The notes beneath the pieces were generated by a model. It saw only the letters and a list, made by a program, of their open reading frames with translations. It was not told where the DNA came from and made no database searches. Shown here one piece after another: positions 35,418 to 43,370 of a stretch of 64,000 nt of DNA. Position 1 is the stretch's first letter; the number at the start of each line of letters is the position of its first letter. The position numbers and the translations under genes were made by a program. The stretch is taken from assembly GCF_003287355.1 (NCBI RefSeq), contig NZ_QMIM01000024.1:1-64000 (forward strand). The letters run 5' to 3'. This DNA is from Halorubrum sp. 48-1-W (GTDB lineage: Archaea; Halobacteriota; Halobacteria; Halobacteriales; Haloferacaceae).

Positions 35418-35807
35418 CTACGCGAAGACGACGAACCGGAACAGCCAGAGCACGACCATGCCGACAGTGATGGTCGCGAACACGTTCTCGGTCCGCCAGG
35501 CGACGGCACCCGCGGCGATGCCGGCGATCAGTCGCTCGTCGGCGAGCGTCGCGACGAGACCCGGTCGGATCGTCATCAGATCCGGGAAGACGAGCGCCGC
35601 GAGCACCGCCGGCGGCACGTACCTGAGCGGGCGGCGGATCCGTTCGGGGACCTCGTCGATCCGGCCGAACAGGTGGATGAACGAGAGCCGGAACGAGTAC
35701 GTGGCGATCCCGATGACGACGATGGCGACCCAGACGCGCGGGGAGCTGACGAGGCCGGGAAGCGCGGAGAGCACGGAGGCGCCGGCGAGATCGGGAAGTC
35801 CCGTCAT
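35418..35807 (-). CDS. azlD: AzlD family branched-chain amino acid exporter subunit
   Basis: A 129-residue protein with four helices (VWVAIVVIGIATYSFR, LRYVPPAVLAALVFPDLM, LIAGIAAGAVAWRT, FATITVGMVVLWLFRFVV). The TYSFRLSFIHLFGR and YVPPAVLAALVFP blocks are the AzlD signature. It forms a two-component exporter with AzlC; its ATG shares one base with the azlC stop (TGATG), so the pair is coupled. Confidence 0.9.
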   Translation of the reverse strand: MTGLPDLAGASVLSALPGLVSSPRVWVAIVVIGIATYSFRLSFIHLFGRIDEVPERIRRPLRYVPPAVLAALVFPDLMTIRPGLVATLADERLIAGIAAGAVAWRTENVFATITVGMVVLWLFRFVVFA

Positions 35808-36502
35808 CACGTCCTCGCCTCCGTCAGTAAGCCGACGCCGATCCCCGCGATGGCCCCGACGAGGAGGCCGAGGTTGAGCGGGAGCCCGGCGACCGCGACC
35901 GCGACCGCGCCCCCGACGACGCCCGCCGCGGTGGTCGGCCGGTCCTTCATCGCGGGGACGAGGAGCGCGAGGAACACGAGCGGCACCGCGAACGTGAGCC
36001 CCCACGCGTCGGGGACGCCGGTTCCCACGACGACGCCGACGACCGTACAGATCTGCCACACCAGCCACAGGGACGCGGCCGCGCCGAAGTAGTAGCGCCA
36101 TCGGCTACGGTCGTCGTTCCGCTCGTACTCGGCGACCGAGAGCGCGTACGCCTGATCGGTGAGCAGATACGCGAGGGCGGCCCGCGTTCGCCGGGCGTAC
36201 TCGGCGAAGTGTGGCGCGATCGACGCGGAGTACATCACCATCCGGAGGTTGATCACGACCGCGGTGCCGATCACGACGGCGAGCGGCGCGTTCGACCCGA
36301 GGAGGTCGATCGCGGCGAGTTGGGACGCACCCGCGAACACGATCACTGACAGCCCGACCGCCTCCGCCAGCGTGAGCCCGGCCTCCGCGGCGGCGATCCC
36401 GGCGACGAGCGCGAACGGGACGATCCCGAGCATCAGCGGCGTCACGTCGCGCACGCCGGCCACCAGGTCCTCGTGGAGGACGGTTCCGTTCGTTCGAGTC
36501 AT
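35807..36502 (-). CDS. azlC: AzlC family branched-chain amino acid exporter
   Basis: A 231-residue membrane protein with the AzlC pattern VTPLMLGIVPFALVAGIAAA, SVIVFAGASQLAAIDLLG, INLRMVMYSASIAPHF and LTDQAYALSV. It exports branched-chain amino acids or analogues with AzlD. The ATG overlaps the stop of the TrmJ-like gene by four bases (ATGA), making a four-gene coupled run from 38015 to 35418. Confidence 0.92.
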   Translation of the reverse strand: MTRTNGTVLHEDLVAGVRDVTPLMLGIVPFALVAGIAAAEAGLTLAEAVGLSVIVFAGASQLAAIDLLGSNAPLAVVIGTAVVINLRMVMYSASIAPHFAEYARRTRAALAYLLTDQAYALSVAEYERNDDRSRWRYYFGAAASLWLVWQICTVVGVVVGTGVPDAWGLTFAVPLVFLALLVPAMKDRPTTAAGVVGGAVAVAVAGLPLNLGLLVGAIAGIGVGLLTEART

Positions 36503-37407
36503 TCGCGGGGATAGGCCGGCTCGTCGTGTTTGGCTGCGAGGTAGTCTGCGTGTTCGAGCTTCGTCGTCGCCTTCCGGACCGTCCCCAGAAGCGAGTGGAC
36601 CTCACGTTCGGTCGGATGCGCGCGCCCGAGCAGTCGGCGCCACAACAGCGCGTTCTTCTCGCGCCGGTGCTCGCGCTGGCCGGTCGCCTCGAGGAAGTCG
36701 TCGAAGAGGTCGTGGAGCCGCTCCACGTCGGCCTCCGGGGCGCGGGTGACCGCGGTGTCCGGAAGCTGCGTCTCCTCGACGGTGAGCTCGCGGAGCTCGT
36801 ACAGGATGACGGTCGCCGCCTGCCCGAGGTTGAGCACCGGGTAGTCGTCGGCAGCGGGGATCGAACACACCTCGTCGAGCCGTGAGAGCTCGTCGTTGTT
36901 GAGCCCGCGTCCCTCGCGACCGAAGACGATCGCGGTCGGCGCGTCGACGTCCGAAAGCGACTCCCGCAGCTCGACGGGCGTCTTGAACGGCCACCGCTCG
37001 TGGCGTCGGTCGTCCTCGCCGGTGATCGCGGTGGTGCCGACGGTGTGGTAGTTCTCGACGACCTCCTCGAAGGTCACCTCGTCGGCGTTCGGGAGGACGT
37101 CCTCACGCGCGTGGCCGGCGAAGCCGTACGCCTCGCCGTCCTCGTCCAGCTCCGGCGGGTCGACCAACTTGAGGTCCGAGAGCCCGAAGTTCTTCATCGC
37201 CCGCGCGATGGTCCCGACGTTTCCCGGCGTCTCCGGCTGTACGACGACTACCACCGGCTTCCGGCGTGTCGGGGTTCCGGCGGGTTCGCTCACGTTTCGC
37301 GCGTCTCGCCCGTCCTTCGCGTCTCCCGTATCGCGCCCGTCCTTCGCGTCTCCCGTATCGCGCCCGTCTTTCCGCTCTCCAGTGTCTTCTGCGTCGCCCT
37401 CGCTCAT
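36499..37407 (-). CDS. TrmJ-like SPOUT RNA methyltransferase
   Basis: A 302-residue SpoU/TrmH-class 2'-O-methyltransferase. The SAM-knot motifs are VVVVVQPETPGNVGTIARAM, AIVFGREGRGLNNDELSRL and CSIPAADDYPVLNLGQAATV; a helical C-terminal domain follows, as in TrmJ, which methylates position 32 of tRNAs. The first 45 residues are a disordered leader with a nine-residue repeat (KDGRDTGDA) encoded by a 27-bp tandem repeat at 37307-37375. It is coupled to azlC (ATGA) and to the gene upstream (TGATG). Confidence 0.9.
   Translation of the reverse strand: MSEGDAEDTGERKDGRDTGDAKDGRDTGDAKDGRDARNVSEPAGTPTRRKPVVVVVQPETPGNVGTIARAMKNFGLSDLKLVDPPELDEDGEAYGFAGHAREDVLPNADEVTFEEVVENYHTVGTTAITGEDDRRHERWPFKTPVELRESLSDVDAPTAIVFGREGRGLNNDELSRLDEVCSIPAADDYPVLNLGQAATVILYELRELTVEETQLPDTAVTRAPEADVERLHDLFDDFLEATGQREHRREKNALLWRRLLGRAHPTEREVHSLLGTVRKATTKLEHADYLAAKHDEPAYPRE
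37307..37375. repeat. 27-bp in-frame tandem repeat in the TrmJ-like gene
   Basis: CGCCCGTCCTTCGCGTCTCC plus seven bases starts at 37307, 37334 and 37361 (last copy partial), encoding KDGRDTGDA units. Confidence 0.9.
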
Positions 37408-38015
37408 CAGTTCGATGGATACTCCGTCGAGAGGTCGACGTCGGCGTCGGCCAGCTCGTCCTCGCTGAGGCGGTCGTCCGCCGTGTCGTCGTCCCCCTCG
37501 TCGGACGGCTTCTCGCCGGCGAGCGCGCGGATGTCGATCCGCTCGCCCTCGAAGCCCTCCTCGAGGCGCTCCTGGATCTCCTGTTGGTCCGGGAGGTCGG
37601 GGAGCCCGTCGGGGTCCTCCTCGACGTGCTCGACGGACGCGTAGCCGTCGGGGGCCTCGTTGCCGGCGGCGACCCACTCGTGGAAGCGATCGCCGAACTC
37701 CTGACGGCCCTTGTGCTCGCTGCCGCCGGCTTCGCGGAACCAGTAGATGAAGTCGGGCTCGTGTTCGGCACAGAGCAGGACCTCACCGCCCGGCTCGCCG
37801 TACACGATCTCCGCCTGTCGACAGCGGTGAACTTCGGCGTCGCCGTACTCGAGGTAACAGACGTCGCACGGCTCCTCGACGAGCCCCACGAGCCTGACGA
37901 GCCGCTCTCTGGGCTCCTCCGGGATCTCGTCGAGGGGACGTAACTCGCCGTCCTCGGAGATGATCTCCTCCTCGTCGAATCGCCAGCCGCGGAGGCCGAT
38001 GCTCACTTTCGCCAT
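37407..38015 (-). CDS. Conserved haloarchaeal protein with a possible zinc site
   Basis: A 202-residue soluble, acidic protein I do not recognise by name. It starts [18 protein letters not shown]. Between residues 50 and 85 it has [25 protein letters not shown] and [12 protein letters not shown], that is CxxC plus HxC and CxxH, a plausible zinc-binding treble. The C-terminal third is acidic and probably disordered. It starts the coupled run with the TrmJ-like gene and azlCD, so a link to RNA or translation is possible. Confidence 0.75.
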   Translation of the reverse strand: MAKVSIGLRGWRFDEEEIISEDGELRPLDEIPEEPRERLVRLVGLVEEPCDVCYLEYGDAEVHRCRQAEIVYGEPGGEVLLCAEHEPDFIYWFREAGGSEHKGRQEFGDRFHEWVAAGNEAPDGYASVEHVEEDPDGLPDLPDQQEIQERLEEGFEGERIDIRALAGEKPSDEGDDDTADDRLSEDELADADVDLSTEYPSN

Positions 38016-38125
38016 GTCCACTGGTTCTCGCGGCGCGGATAAAAGCGCGTCCTTCCGGGCCCACGATTCCGGTACTCGGCGAGTTCGCGGTCGATCGGGA
38101 TACACGGCGGGAGTTTCCGAACCCC

Positions 38126-38569
38126 TCAGGACCGGTCGCGGTCGAGCGTTCGGTCCCGCTCCCGTGTCCGCCACTCCGCTGTGTCCTCCGGCGTCTCGGT
38201 CTCGAGTAGCTTGTCCAGCTTGCGCTCGAACTGCTCGTCGGTCAGGTCGCCCTCGGCGTATCTGGTTCGGAGGCGGTCGATCGCGTCGGCGGTTCCCTCG
38301 GGGGGCTCTTCGGCTCGGTCGGCCTCTCGATCCCGCCATTCACGTTCGCTTCGGTCCTCGGATCCGGCCTCCGCCGATCCCTCCTCTTCCTCCTCGTCGT
38401 CGAACAGCATCGAGACGACCGGGACGACCACGACGTAGCCGAACAGCATGAACGGGAGCCACCACCCGAACCCGAGGAAGAGCGCGGCCAGCCAGACGCC
38501 GGTGACCACGGTCGAGGCGATCTCGGTCGCGTTCGCCTTCGCACGGTCGAGCGGGGACGGATCGGTCAT
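38126..38569 (-). CDS. SHOCT domain membrane protein
   Basis: A 147-residue protein with two close helices ([17 protein letters not shown] and [18 protein letters not shown]), a DDEEEEE acidic linker, and a C-terminal SHOCT motif, [25 protein letters not shown] is a short oligomerisation-type module usually found at the C-terminus of membrane proteins. The ATG at 38569 places the helices near the N-terminus; the longer open frame upstream lacks support. Confidence 0.85.
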   Translation of the reverse strand: MTDPSPLDRAKANATEIASTVVTGVWLAALFLGFGWWLPFMLFGYVVVVPVVSMLFDDEEEEEGSAEAGSEDRSEREWRDREADRAEEPPEGTADAIDRLRTRYAEGDLTDEQFERKLDKLLETETPEDTAEWRTRERDRTLDRDRS

Positions 38570-38695
38570 GTGGCCGGATTCGACGGAGACGGACAAAACG
38601 GTACCGTCGGATCTGTAGGGGGGAGATTTCGTTGCTTGCAGGGAAGACATCTCCAACGTCCCACTCGCTCGGCTGTACATCATTGCTACCGCGGT

Positions 38696-38967
38696 GAACA
38701 CCGCCAAAGCCCCAGTCTCGGGGCGGGCGCACGTTCGCTGTGGTCCTCGGTCGCTCGCGTTGTCGCCGGCGCTTTGCGCCGGCTACCCGTGGCGCGGAGC
38801 GCCACGCTGCTTACGTCACCTGCGCCCGCCTCGAGACTGCCCCTTTGAGTCCCGCCCCGCACAGCACCGCACCTCACGCCTCCCCAGCCTCGCGGTTCGC
38901 GCTCTCCGAGCGCTCACCGCGTCCCTCGCGGGCTGCTCGCGCCCTACCGGGCGCTCGCAGGCACGCC
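38696..38967. repeat. Structured dispersed repeat, copy R3
   Basis: Head GAACACCGCCAAAGCCCCAG, first stem (TCTCG, GGCGGGCGCA / TGCGCCCGCC, TCGAGA) enclosing two extra perfect hairpins (GCCGGCGC/GCGCCGGC and GTGGCGC/GCGCCAC). Then CCCCTTTGAGTCCC, CCTCACGCCTCCCCAGCCTCG, stem CGCGGT/ACCGCG, a CGCGCCC/GGGCGC-type hairpin and the end GGCACGCC. It lies in the divergent spacer 38570-39078, which otherwise contains only the folP promoter. Confidence 0.85.
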
Positions 38968-39078
38968 GACCGCACGACGGATCGTTGTAGTGGATCGTTT
39001 CGATCGTTGCGGTGGATCGTCCGTCCCGTCGCCCGCCGGTTCCGGGTCGGCTTTAACCGTCGCGACCCTCGATCCGGT

Positions 39079-40248
39079 ATGCGAAACGTGGACGCTGTGG
39101 GCCTCGGGATCGGCGACGACTACCCGCCCCGGATCATGGGCGTGTTGAACGTCTCCGTGGAGTCGCCGTACGATCCGAGCGTGTACGACGACCCGGGTGA
39201 GGCGGCGGAGTACGTCGACGAGGAACTGATCGCCGAGGGAGCGGACATCGTCGACGTCGGACTCGAGTCGGCCAACAAGGACCTCGACGTGCTCTCCGCC
39301 GAGGAGGAGTTGGAGCGGCTCGACACCGCCGTGGAGACGCTGGAGTCGACCGCCGGCGACGCGGTCTGGTCGATCGAGACCCGGTACCACGAGGTCGCCG
39401 ACGCGGCCCTCTCGCGCGGGTTCGACATGGTCAACGACGTCTGTGGGTTCGCCGATCCGGAGATGCCGCGCGTGTGCGCCGAACACGACGCCGCCGTCTC
39501 GAAGATGGCGTCGCCGCCCGATCTCGGTCAGCCGGGCGCGATCGAGGACGTCGACGAGATCTACGACGCGCTCTCGCGGAACGGGTTCACGGAGAAGACG
39601 CTCGTCGACCCCGCGTTCGGCGGCTGGTCCGAAGAGAAGACGCTCGCCGACGACCGCGAGACGTTCCGCCGGCTGCGGGAGTTCCGCGGCTACGGCCGAC
39701 CGATCCTCGTCTCCATCAACCGGAAGAACTTCCTCCGCGACGTCGTCGGGCGACGCACCGAGGCCGCGCTCCCGGCGTCGCTCGCGGCCACCTCGATGGC
39801 GGTCGAGCGTGGCGCACACGTGATCCGCACCCACGACGTGGCCGAGACCCGGGACGCGGCGCTTATCGGGGAGGCGTTCGCCCGGACGCGCGTCCGTAGT
39901 GGGGGCGCAGTGGACGTAGAGGAGCTCGACGTGACCACGGTCCGCGAGGCCGAGCGACACCTCGACCGGCTCGGGGCCTCCCGCGAGATAGCCGACGCGG
40001 CGGTCGTCCACACGTACGAGCTGTCGGGACTGTCGCCGGAGGCGGTCGGCGCGCTCCAGACCGCTGTGAACGGGTGTGACGCCGCCTTCGTCGTCGGCGG
40101 GGAGGGCCACGGTGGCGACGACGACACCGCTGAACGGACCCGCGGCGTCCTCGTCGGCACGGCTACCGAGCTATCGACGGTAGTATCCGCCGCTTCCGGC
40201 GTTTCAACCGCGCTCGATGCCGCGCTCCGGACGATCGACGGCACTTAG
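39079..40248 (+). CDS. folP: Dihydropteroate synthase
   Basis: A 389-residue protein whose first 270 residues form the pterin-binding TIM barrel: IMGVLNVSVESPYDPSVY, GADIVDVGLESAN, MVNDVCGFADPEMPRVC, and ILVSINRKNFLRDVVG. It condenses the pterin pyrophosphate with p-aminobenzoate. The C-terminal 110 residues are an extra haloarchaeal region (LSPEAVGALQTAVNGCDAAF) of unclear role. The ATG at 39079 follows CTTTAACC by about 26 bases. mptE, which makes its pterin substrate, is next. Confidence 0.9.
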   Translation: MRNVDAVGLGIGDDYPPRIMGVLNVSVESPYDPSVYDDPGEAAEYVDEELIAEGADIVDVGLESANKDLDVLSAEEELERLDTAVETLESTAGDAVWSIETRYHEVADAALSRGFDMVNDVCGFADPEMPRVCAEHDAAVSKMASPPDLGQPGAIEDVDEIYDALSRNGFTEKTLVDPAFGGWSEEKTLADDRETFRRLREFRGYGRPILVSINRKNFLRDVVGRRTEAALPASLAATSMAVERGAHVIRTHDVAETRDAALIGEAFARTRVRSGGAVDVEELDVTTVREAERHLDRLGASREIADAAVVHTYELSGLSPEAVGALQTAVNGCDAAFVVGGEGHGGDDDTAERTRGVLVGTATELSTVVSAASGVSTALDAALRTIDGT

Positions 40249-40390
40249 AAGTAAGAGAAAGTTTATGGCGTCGTGTGGACAACGTTTCGACCGGACGCCG
40301 AAGGGGCATGCGGGTAGGGGTACTCTGTGCCACTTCGGCCCACACCATATTCGTCCCCACCAGCGACAGCGCCGTCCGTACCCGCGACGG

Positions 40391-40444
40391 TACCGGGAGG
40401 ACGCCGAGTACCGGGAGGACGCCGAGTACCGGGAGGACGCCGAG
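40391..40444. repeat. 18-bp tandem repeat with SD-like cores before mptE
   Basis: Three exact copies of TACCGGGAGGACGCCGAG end eight bases before the mptE ATG. Each contains GGGAGG, so the leader offers three Shine-Dalgarno-like sites at 18-base steps. Confidence 0.9.
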
Positions 40445-40452
40445 GTGATCGC

Positions 40453-41157
40453 ATGAACTTCGAGACGTTCGAACCGGTTTACGAGGCGATCCTGGCCGAT
40501 TTCGGGTTCGATCGCGACGCCGACGAGCGGGCCCGTGACGTCGCTGTCGGGCTGTCGACGCCGTTCGACCTCTCGCGGTTCGACGACTGGGCGGGTCGGA
40601 CCGTCGCCGTGGCGGGGGGCGCACCGTGTCTCCGCGTGGGATCGGAGATCCGGATCGCTCGCGAGGCCGACGTCGTCGTCGCCGCGTCGACGGCGGCTGA
40701 TATCCTCCTCGAGGCGGGCGTCGACGTCGACTGTCTGGTGACCGATCTCGACAAGAACCCGGAGACGGCAGTCGAGTTGACCGCCCGTAGCGTGCCGGTC
40801 GCGGCACACGCCCACGGCGACAACCTGCCCGCGGTTCGCGAGTGGCTCCCGCGGTTCGACGCCGAGTACACCCTGTCGACTACTCAAACAGCTCCGGTCT
40901 CCCCGGTGCACAACCTCGGCGGGTTCACCGACGGCGACCGCGCCGCCTTCCTGGCGGATCACGTCGGCGCCGGCCGCCTGGTTTTCCCGGGCTGGGACTT
41001 CGACGACCCGGACGTGGGTCCGATGAAGGCGCGAAAGCTCGACTGGGCTGCGCGCCTGCTCGGCTGGTTGGAGCGTCGACGCGGCGAGCGGTTCGCCGTG
41101 CTCGACGGTCGCCGAGACCGGGTGCGAACGGAGTTCGAGGCGCACCTCACGGACTGA
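40453..41157 (+). CDS. mptE: 6-hydroxymethyl-7,8-dihydropterin pyrophosphokinase, MptE-type
   Basis: A 234-residue archaeal enzyme, unrelated to bacterial FolK, that pyrophosphorylates hydroxymethyl-dihydropterin for the folate-like pathway. Motifs are VAVAGGAPCLRVGSEI, DVVVAASTAADILLEAGV, DCLVTDLDKNPET, VAAHAHGDNLP and PVHNLGGFTDGDR. Adjacent folP consumes its product. The ATG at 40453 overlaps the stop of a 63-codon upstream frame (40265-40456), which I do not call as a gene. Confidence 0.9.
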   Translation: MNFETFEPVYEAILADFGFDRDADERARDVAVGLSTPFDLSRFDDWAGRTVAVAGGAPCLRVGSEIRIAREADVVVAASTAADILLEAGVDVDCLVTDLDKNPETAVELTARSVPVAAHAHGDNLPAVREWLPRFDAEYTLSTTQTAPVSPVHNLGGFTDGDRAAFLADHVGAGRLVFPGWDFDDPDVGPMKARKLDWAARLLGWLERRRGERFAVLDGRRDRVRTEFEAHLTD

Positions 41158-41183
41158 GGCGACGGCCCTAGCTCATCGAGCGA

Positions 41184-41375
41184 TCAGACCCGGAGAAACA
41201 GTCCGTAGCCGACGATCGACAGGAGCGCGGCGAACAACGCGATGAGCACGCGCCGTTTCGTGACTCGCGGTCGCGTTCTGGGCCGCGATCGCTCGGGTGA
41301 AGCGCGTTGGTTCCGGTTGCGCAATCCGTTTCGCTCCCCGTCGGGCACGCACTGTCCATTACCGCGATCACTCAT
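41184..41375 (-). CDS. 63-residue single-span membrane protein, end of the secreted-protein operon
   Basis: The protein begins MSDRGNGQCVPDGERNGLRN, is basic in the middle (PRTRPRVTKRR), and ends in one transmembrane helix (VLIALFAALLSIVGYGLFL). Its ATG overlaps the stop of the acidic-protein gene by eight bases (ATGAGTGA), so it is coupled to it. No family recognised. As the last gene of the signal-peptidase operon it may assist secretion or anchor the acidic protein. The reading frame continues upstream, but the overlapping start is the most natural. Confidence 0.65.
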   Translation of the reverse strand: MSDRGNGQCVPDGERNGLRNRNQRASPERSRPRTRPRVTKRRVLIALFAALLSIVGYGLFLRV

Positions 41376-42297
41376 CGTCGTCCTCTCCAGCGTCGTCCTC
41401 TCCAGCGTCGTCGTCGTCCTCAGCAGTATCGTCACCTCCAGTATCGCTGTCCTCTTTAGTATCGCCGTCCTCTCCATCATCGTTCTCCCCATCATCGTTC
41501 TCCCCAGCATCGTCCTCTCCGCTATCTCCGGCGTTTTCGTCCTCACCGTCGCCCGTGTCGTCGTCGCTTCCGGCGTCCTCACCTTCGGGAGCGGATCGCG
41601 TCTCGTCCTCGTCACTCGCTCCGTCCTCGTCACTCGCTCCGTCCTCGTCACTCGCTCCGTCCTCATCGTCGGACTCGCCCTCAGCGTCTCCCGCCGAGGA
41701 TGACCCCGCTCCGGTCGCGTTGGCTTCGTCGCCGCCCTCGTCACCTTCACCGGCGTCTCCGTCCGTTCCGGTGGTCCCCTCGTCGTCCTCGACGTCACCG
41801 TTTTCGTCGTCGATCTCGCTACCGTTCTCGGGTTCAGTCGGTTGGTCGGTGGTCGAATTCGAGCCGGGGTCCGTCCCGTTCGCCGGTTCGTCGTCCTCGG
41901 CGTCGGTCTGGGAACCGTTTTCCCCTTCGGTCTCCGTCGTCTCTCCCTCCCCGCCGTCGAGGGCGGTTTGGGTGATCCCGGTACCTTGGCCCACACCGGT
42001 CCCGTTGTCTTTGCCGACGGCCTTTCCGTCACCCCGATCGGTACCGTTGTCTTTGTCCTTGTTGACCGCGTCTTCGTCGTTGTTTCCGTCCGTCTCGTTC
42101 CCGTCCGTTTCGTTCCTCGAGTCTTTCGCTGCGAGGCCACCCTCCTCGGAGTCGAGCTCCGCGAATTCCTCGACGGTCGAGAAGTTCCCCTGGACGGTGG
42201 TCTCGTCGGAGAACACCGCGAGCGTCCCGAATCCGCCGCCGAATCCGGAGACCAACACGAGGACCGCGACGATCAGCACCGACGCAGGATGGTTCAT
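41368..42297 (-). CDS. Very acidic low-complexity secreted protein with SipW-type signal
   Basis: A 309-residue protein. The N-terminus MNHPASVLIVAVLVLVSGFG is a signal segment ending in LAVFSDETTVQGNF, the SipW-type cleavage neighbourhood. From residue 60 on it is almost only D, E, G, N, S and T, with several NGT/NGS/NST sequons (possible N-glycosylation) and a GASDED unit repeated three times, encoded by an 18-bp repeat at 41606-41659. No fold recognised; it resembles a polyanionic matrix or ion-binding polymer. The start overlaps the signal-peptidase stop (ATGA). Confidence 0.8.
   Translation of the reverse strand: MNHPASVLIVAVLVLVSGFGGGFGTLAVFSDETTVQGNFSTVEEFAELDSEEGGLAAKDSRNETDGNETDGNNDEDAVNKDKDNGTDRGDGKAVGKDNGTGVGQGTGITQTALDGGEGETTETEGENGSQTDAEDDEPANGTDPGSNSTTDQPTEPENGSEIDDENGDVEDDEGTTGTDGDAGEGDEGGDEANATGAGSSSAGDAEGESDDEDGASDEDGASDEDGASDEDETRSAPEGEDAGSDDDTGDGEDENAGDSGEDDAGENDDGENDDGEDGDTKEDSDTGGDDTAEDDDDAGEDDAGEDDDE
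41606..41659. repeat. 18-bp in-frame tandem repeat in the acidic protein gene
   Basis: TCCTCGTCACTCGCTCCG occurs three times in a row (41606, 41624, 41642), encoding GASDED. Confidence 0.9.
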
Positions 42298-43370
42298 CGT
42301 CCCTCCTCGTCGGCGATATCGAGACCCTCGTCGACCGCCCCGGCCCGGCCGTCCGCGGCGGGCGCGATCACGGGGCGCTCGAAGATCCCCGTCGGGCTCC
42401 CGTCGTCGATACCTCCCGGTTCGTCGACGCGATCGTCCTCACGGACGCTTGCGTCCCCGGGACCGTCGCCGACACCGTTGTTTCCGCCGACGGAGACGTC
42501 CGCACCGCCGTCGTCACCGTGTCCCGTATCCCCGCCGTCGTCCGGGTCGGACACGGCGTCGGCTGACCCATCCCCGTCGCCGGCCGTGACGAGGAGCACG
42601 ACCGCCATCAACAGCGTCATGCCGGTTCCGACCGCGACCGCGACGGCGAGGGCGGTCCGGAGCGTGTACCCGACGTACGCCACGTACGGGACGAAAAACA
42701 GGAGGACGGCGACTGCGCCCTCGACCGTTCGATTCGTCACGACGAACCCTGAACCGGTTGCGGTCTCGTCCGCGCTCGCGTCCGCCGCTTCGGTCTCGAC
42801 GTTCGTTTCCGCCGTCGCGTCCACATCGGGTGCGTCCACCGCGTCCGAGCCGCCGCTATCCCGAGTCCGGGAGCGGTAGAGGCTCCAGACCTCGGAGAGC
42901 GCGAGCAGGCCGAACGGCACGACGACGAGCAGGGCGAACCCGATCGGCGTGTCCGTGAACTGGATCACGTACCCGATGTACGGGATCGTGACGGTCACCG
43001 CGCCGAGGACGTTCTCGGCGGGCACGAGCGCAGTGTCCGGCCCTTCGTTGGCGTCGCCCTTCGTCTCGAAGGCGAACTCCCCGTCGGCCGTCTCCACGCC
43101 GGTCACGCGATGGGTCACGGGGGTCTCGCTGTCGCCACGGACGTACGTGATCACGTCGCCCTCGGCGATCGTCGCCGGGTCCCGTTCGTCGACGACGACC
43201 ACGTCGCCGGGGGCGATCGCGGGCGTCATGCTCGCCGTCAGGACGACGAAGCTGTACTCCGCGCCGACGACCGCCGGCACCGCGTACACCACGAAGGGCG
43301 CGACGACCGCGATCAGCAGGGCGATCCCGAGCAGGTTGGCGATTCTCTTGAGCGTGATAGGTGAGTTCAT
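42294..43370 (-). CDS. Signal peptidase I, archaeal/SipW type, with a C-terminal extension
   Basis: A 358-residue membrane protease. After an N-terminal helix (IANLLGIALLIAVVAPFVVY) come the Ser-His dyad motifs VVLTASMTPAIAPGDVVVV (serine) and TPVTHRVTGVETADG (histidine), then ETKGDANEGPDTALVPAENV, all as in SipW/ER-type signal peptidases. A helix near residue 140 follows. The extra part has two more helices (VAVLLFFVPYVAYVGY and MTLLMAVVLLVTAG) and a 90-residue acidic/glycine tail. Its place among SipW-type substrates, with ATGA overlaps on both sides, marks it as their dedicated peptidase. Confidence 0.92.
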   Translation of the reverse strand: MNSPITLKRIANLLGIALLIAVVAPFVVYAVPAVVGAEYSFVVLTASMTPAIAPGDVVVVDERDPATIAEGDVITYVRGDSETPVTHRVTGVETADGEFAFETKGDANEGPDTALVPAENVLGAVTVTIPYIGYVIQFTDTPIGFALLVVVPFGLLALSEVWSLYRSRTRDSGGSDAVDAPDVDATAETNVETEAADASADETATGSGFVVTNRTVEGAVAVLLFFVPYVAYVGYTLRTALAVAVAVGTGMTLLMAVVLLVTAGDGDGSADAVSDPDDGGDTGHGDDGGADVSVGGNNGVGDGPGDASVREDDRVDEPGGIDDGSPTGIFERPVIAPAADGRAGAVDEGLDIADEEGR

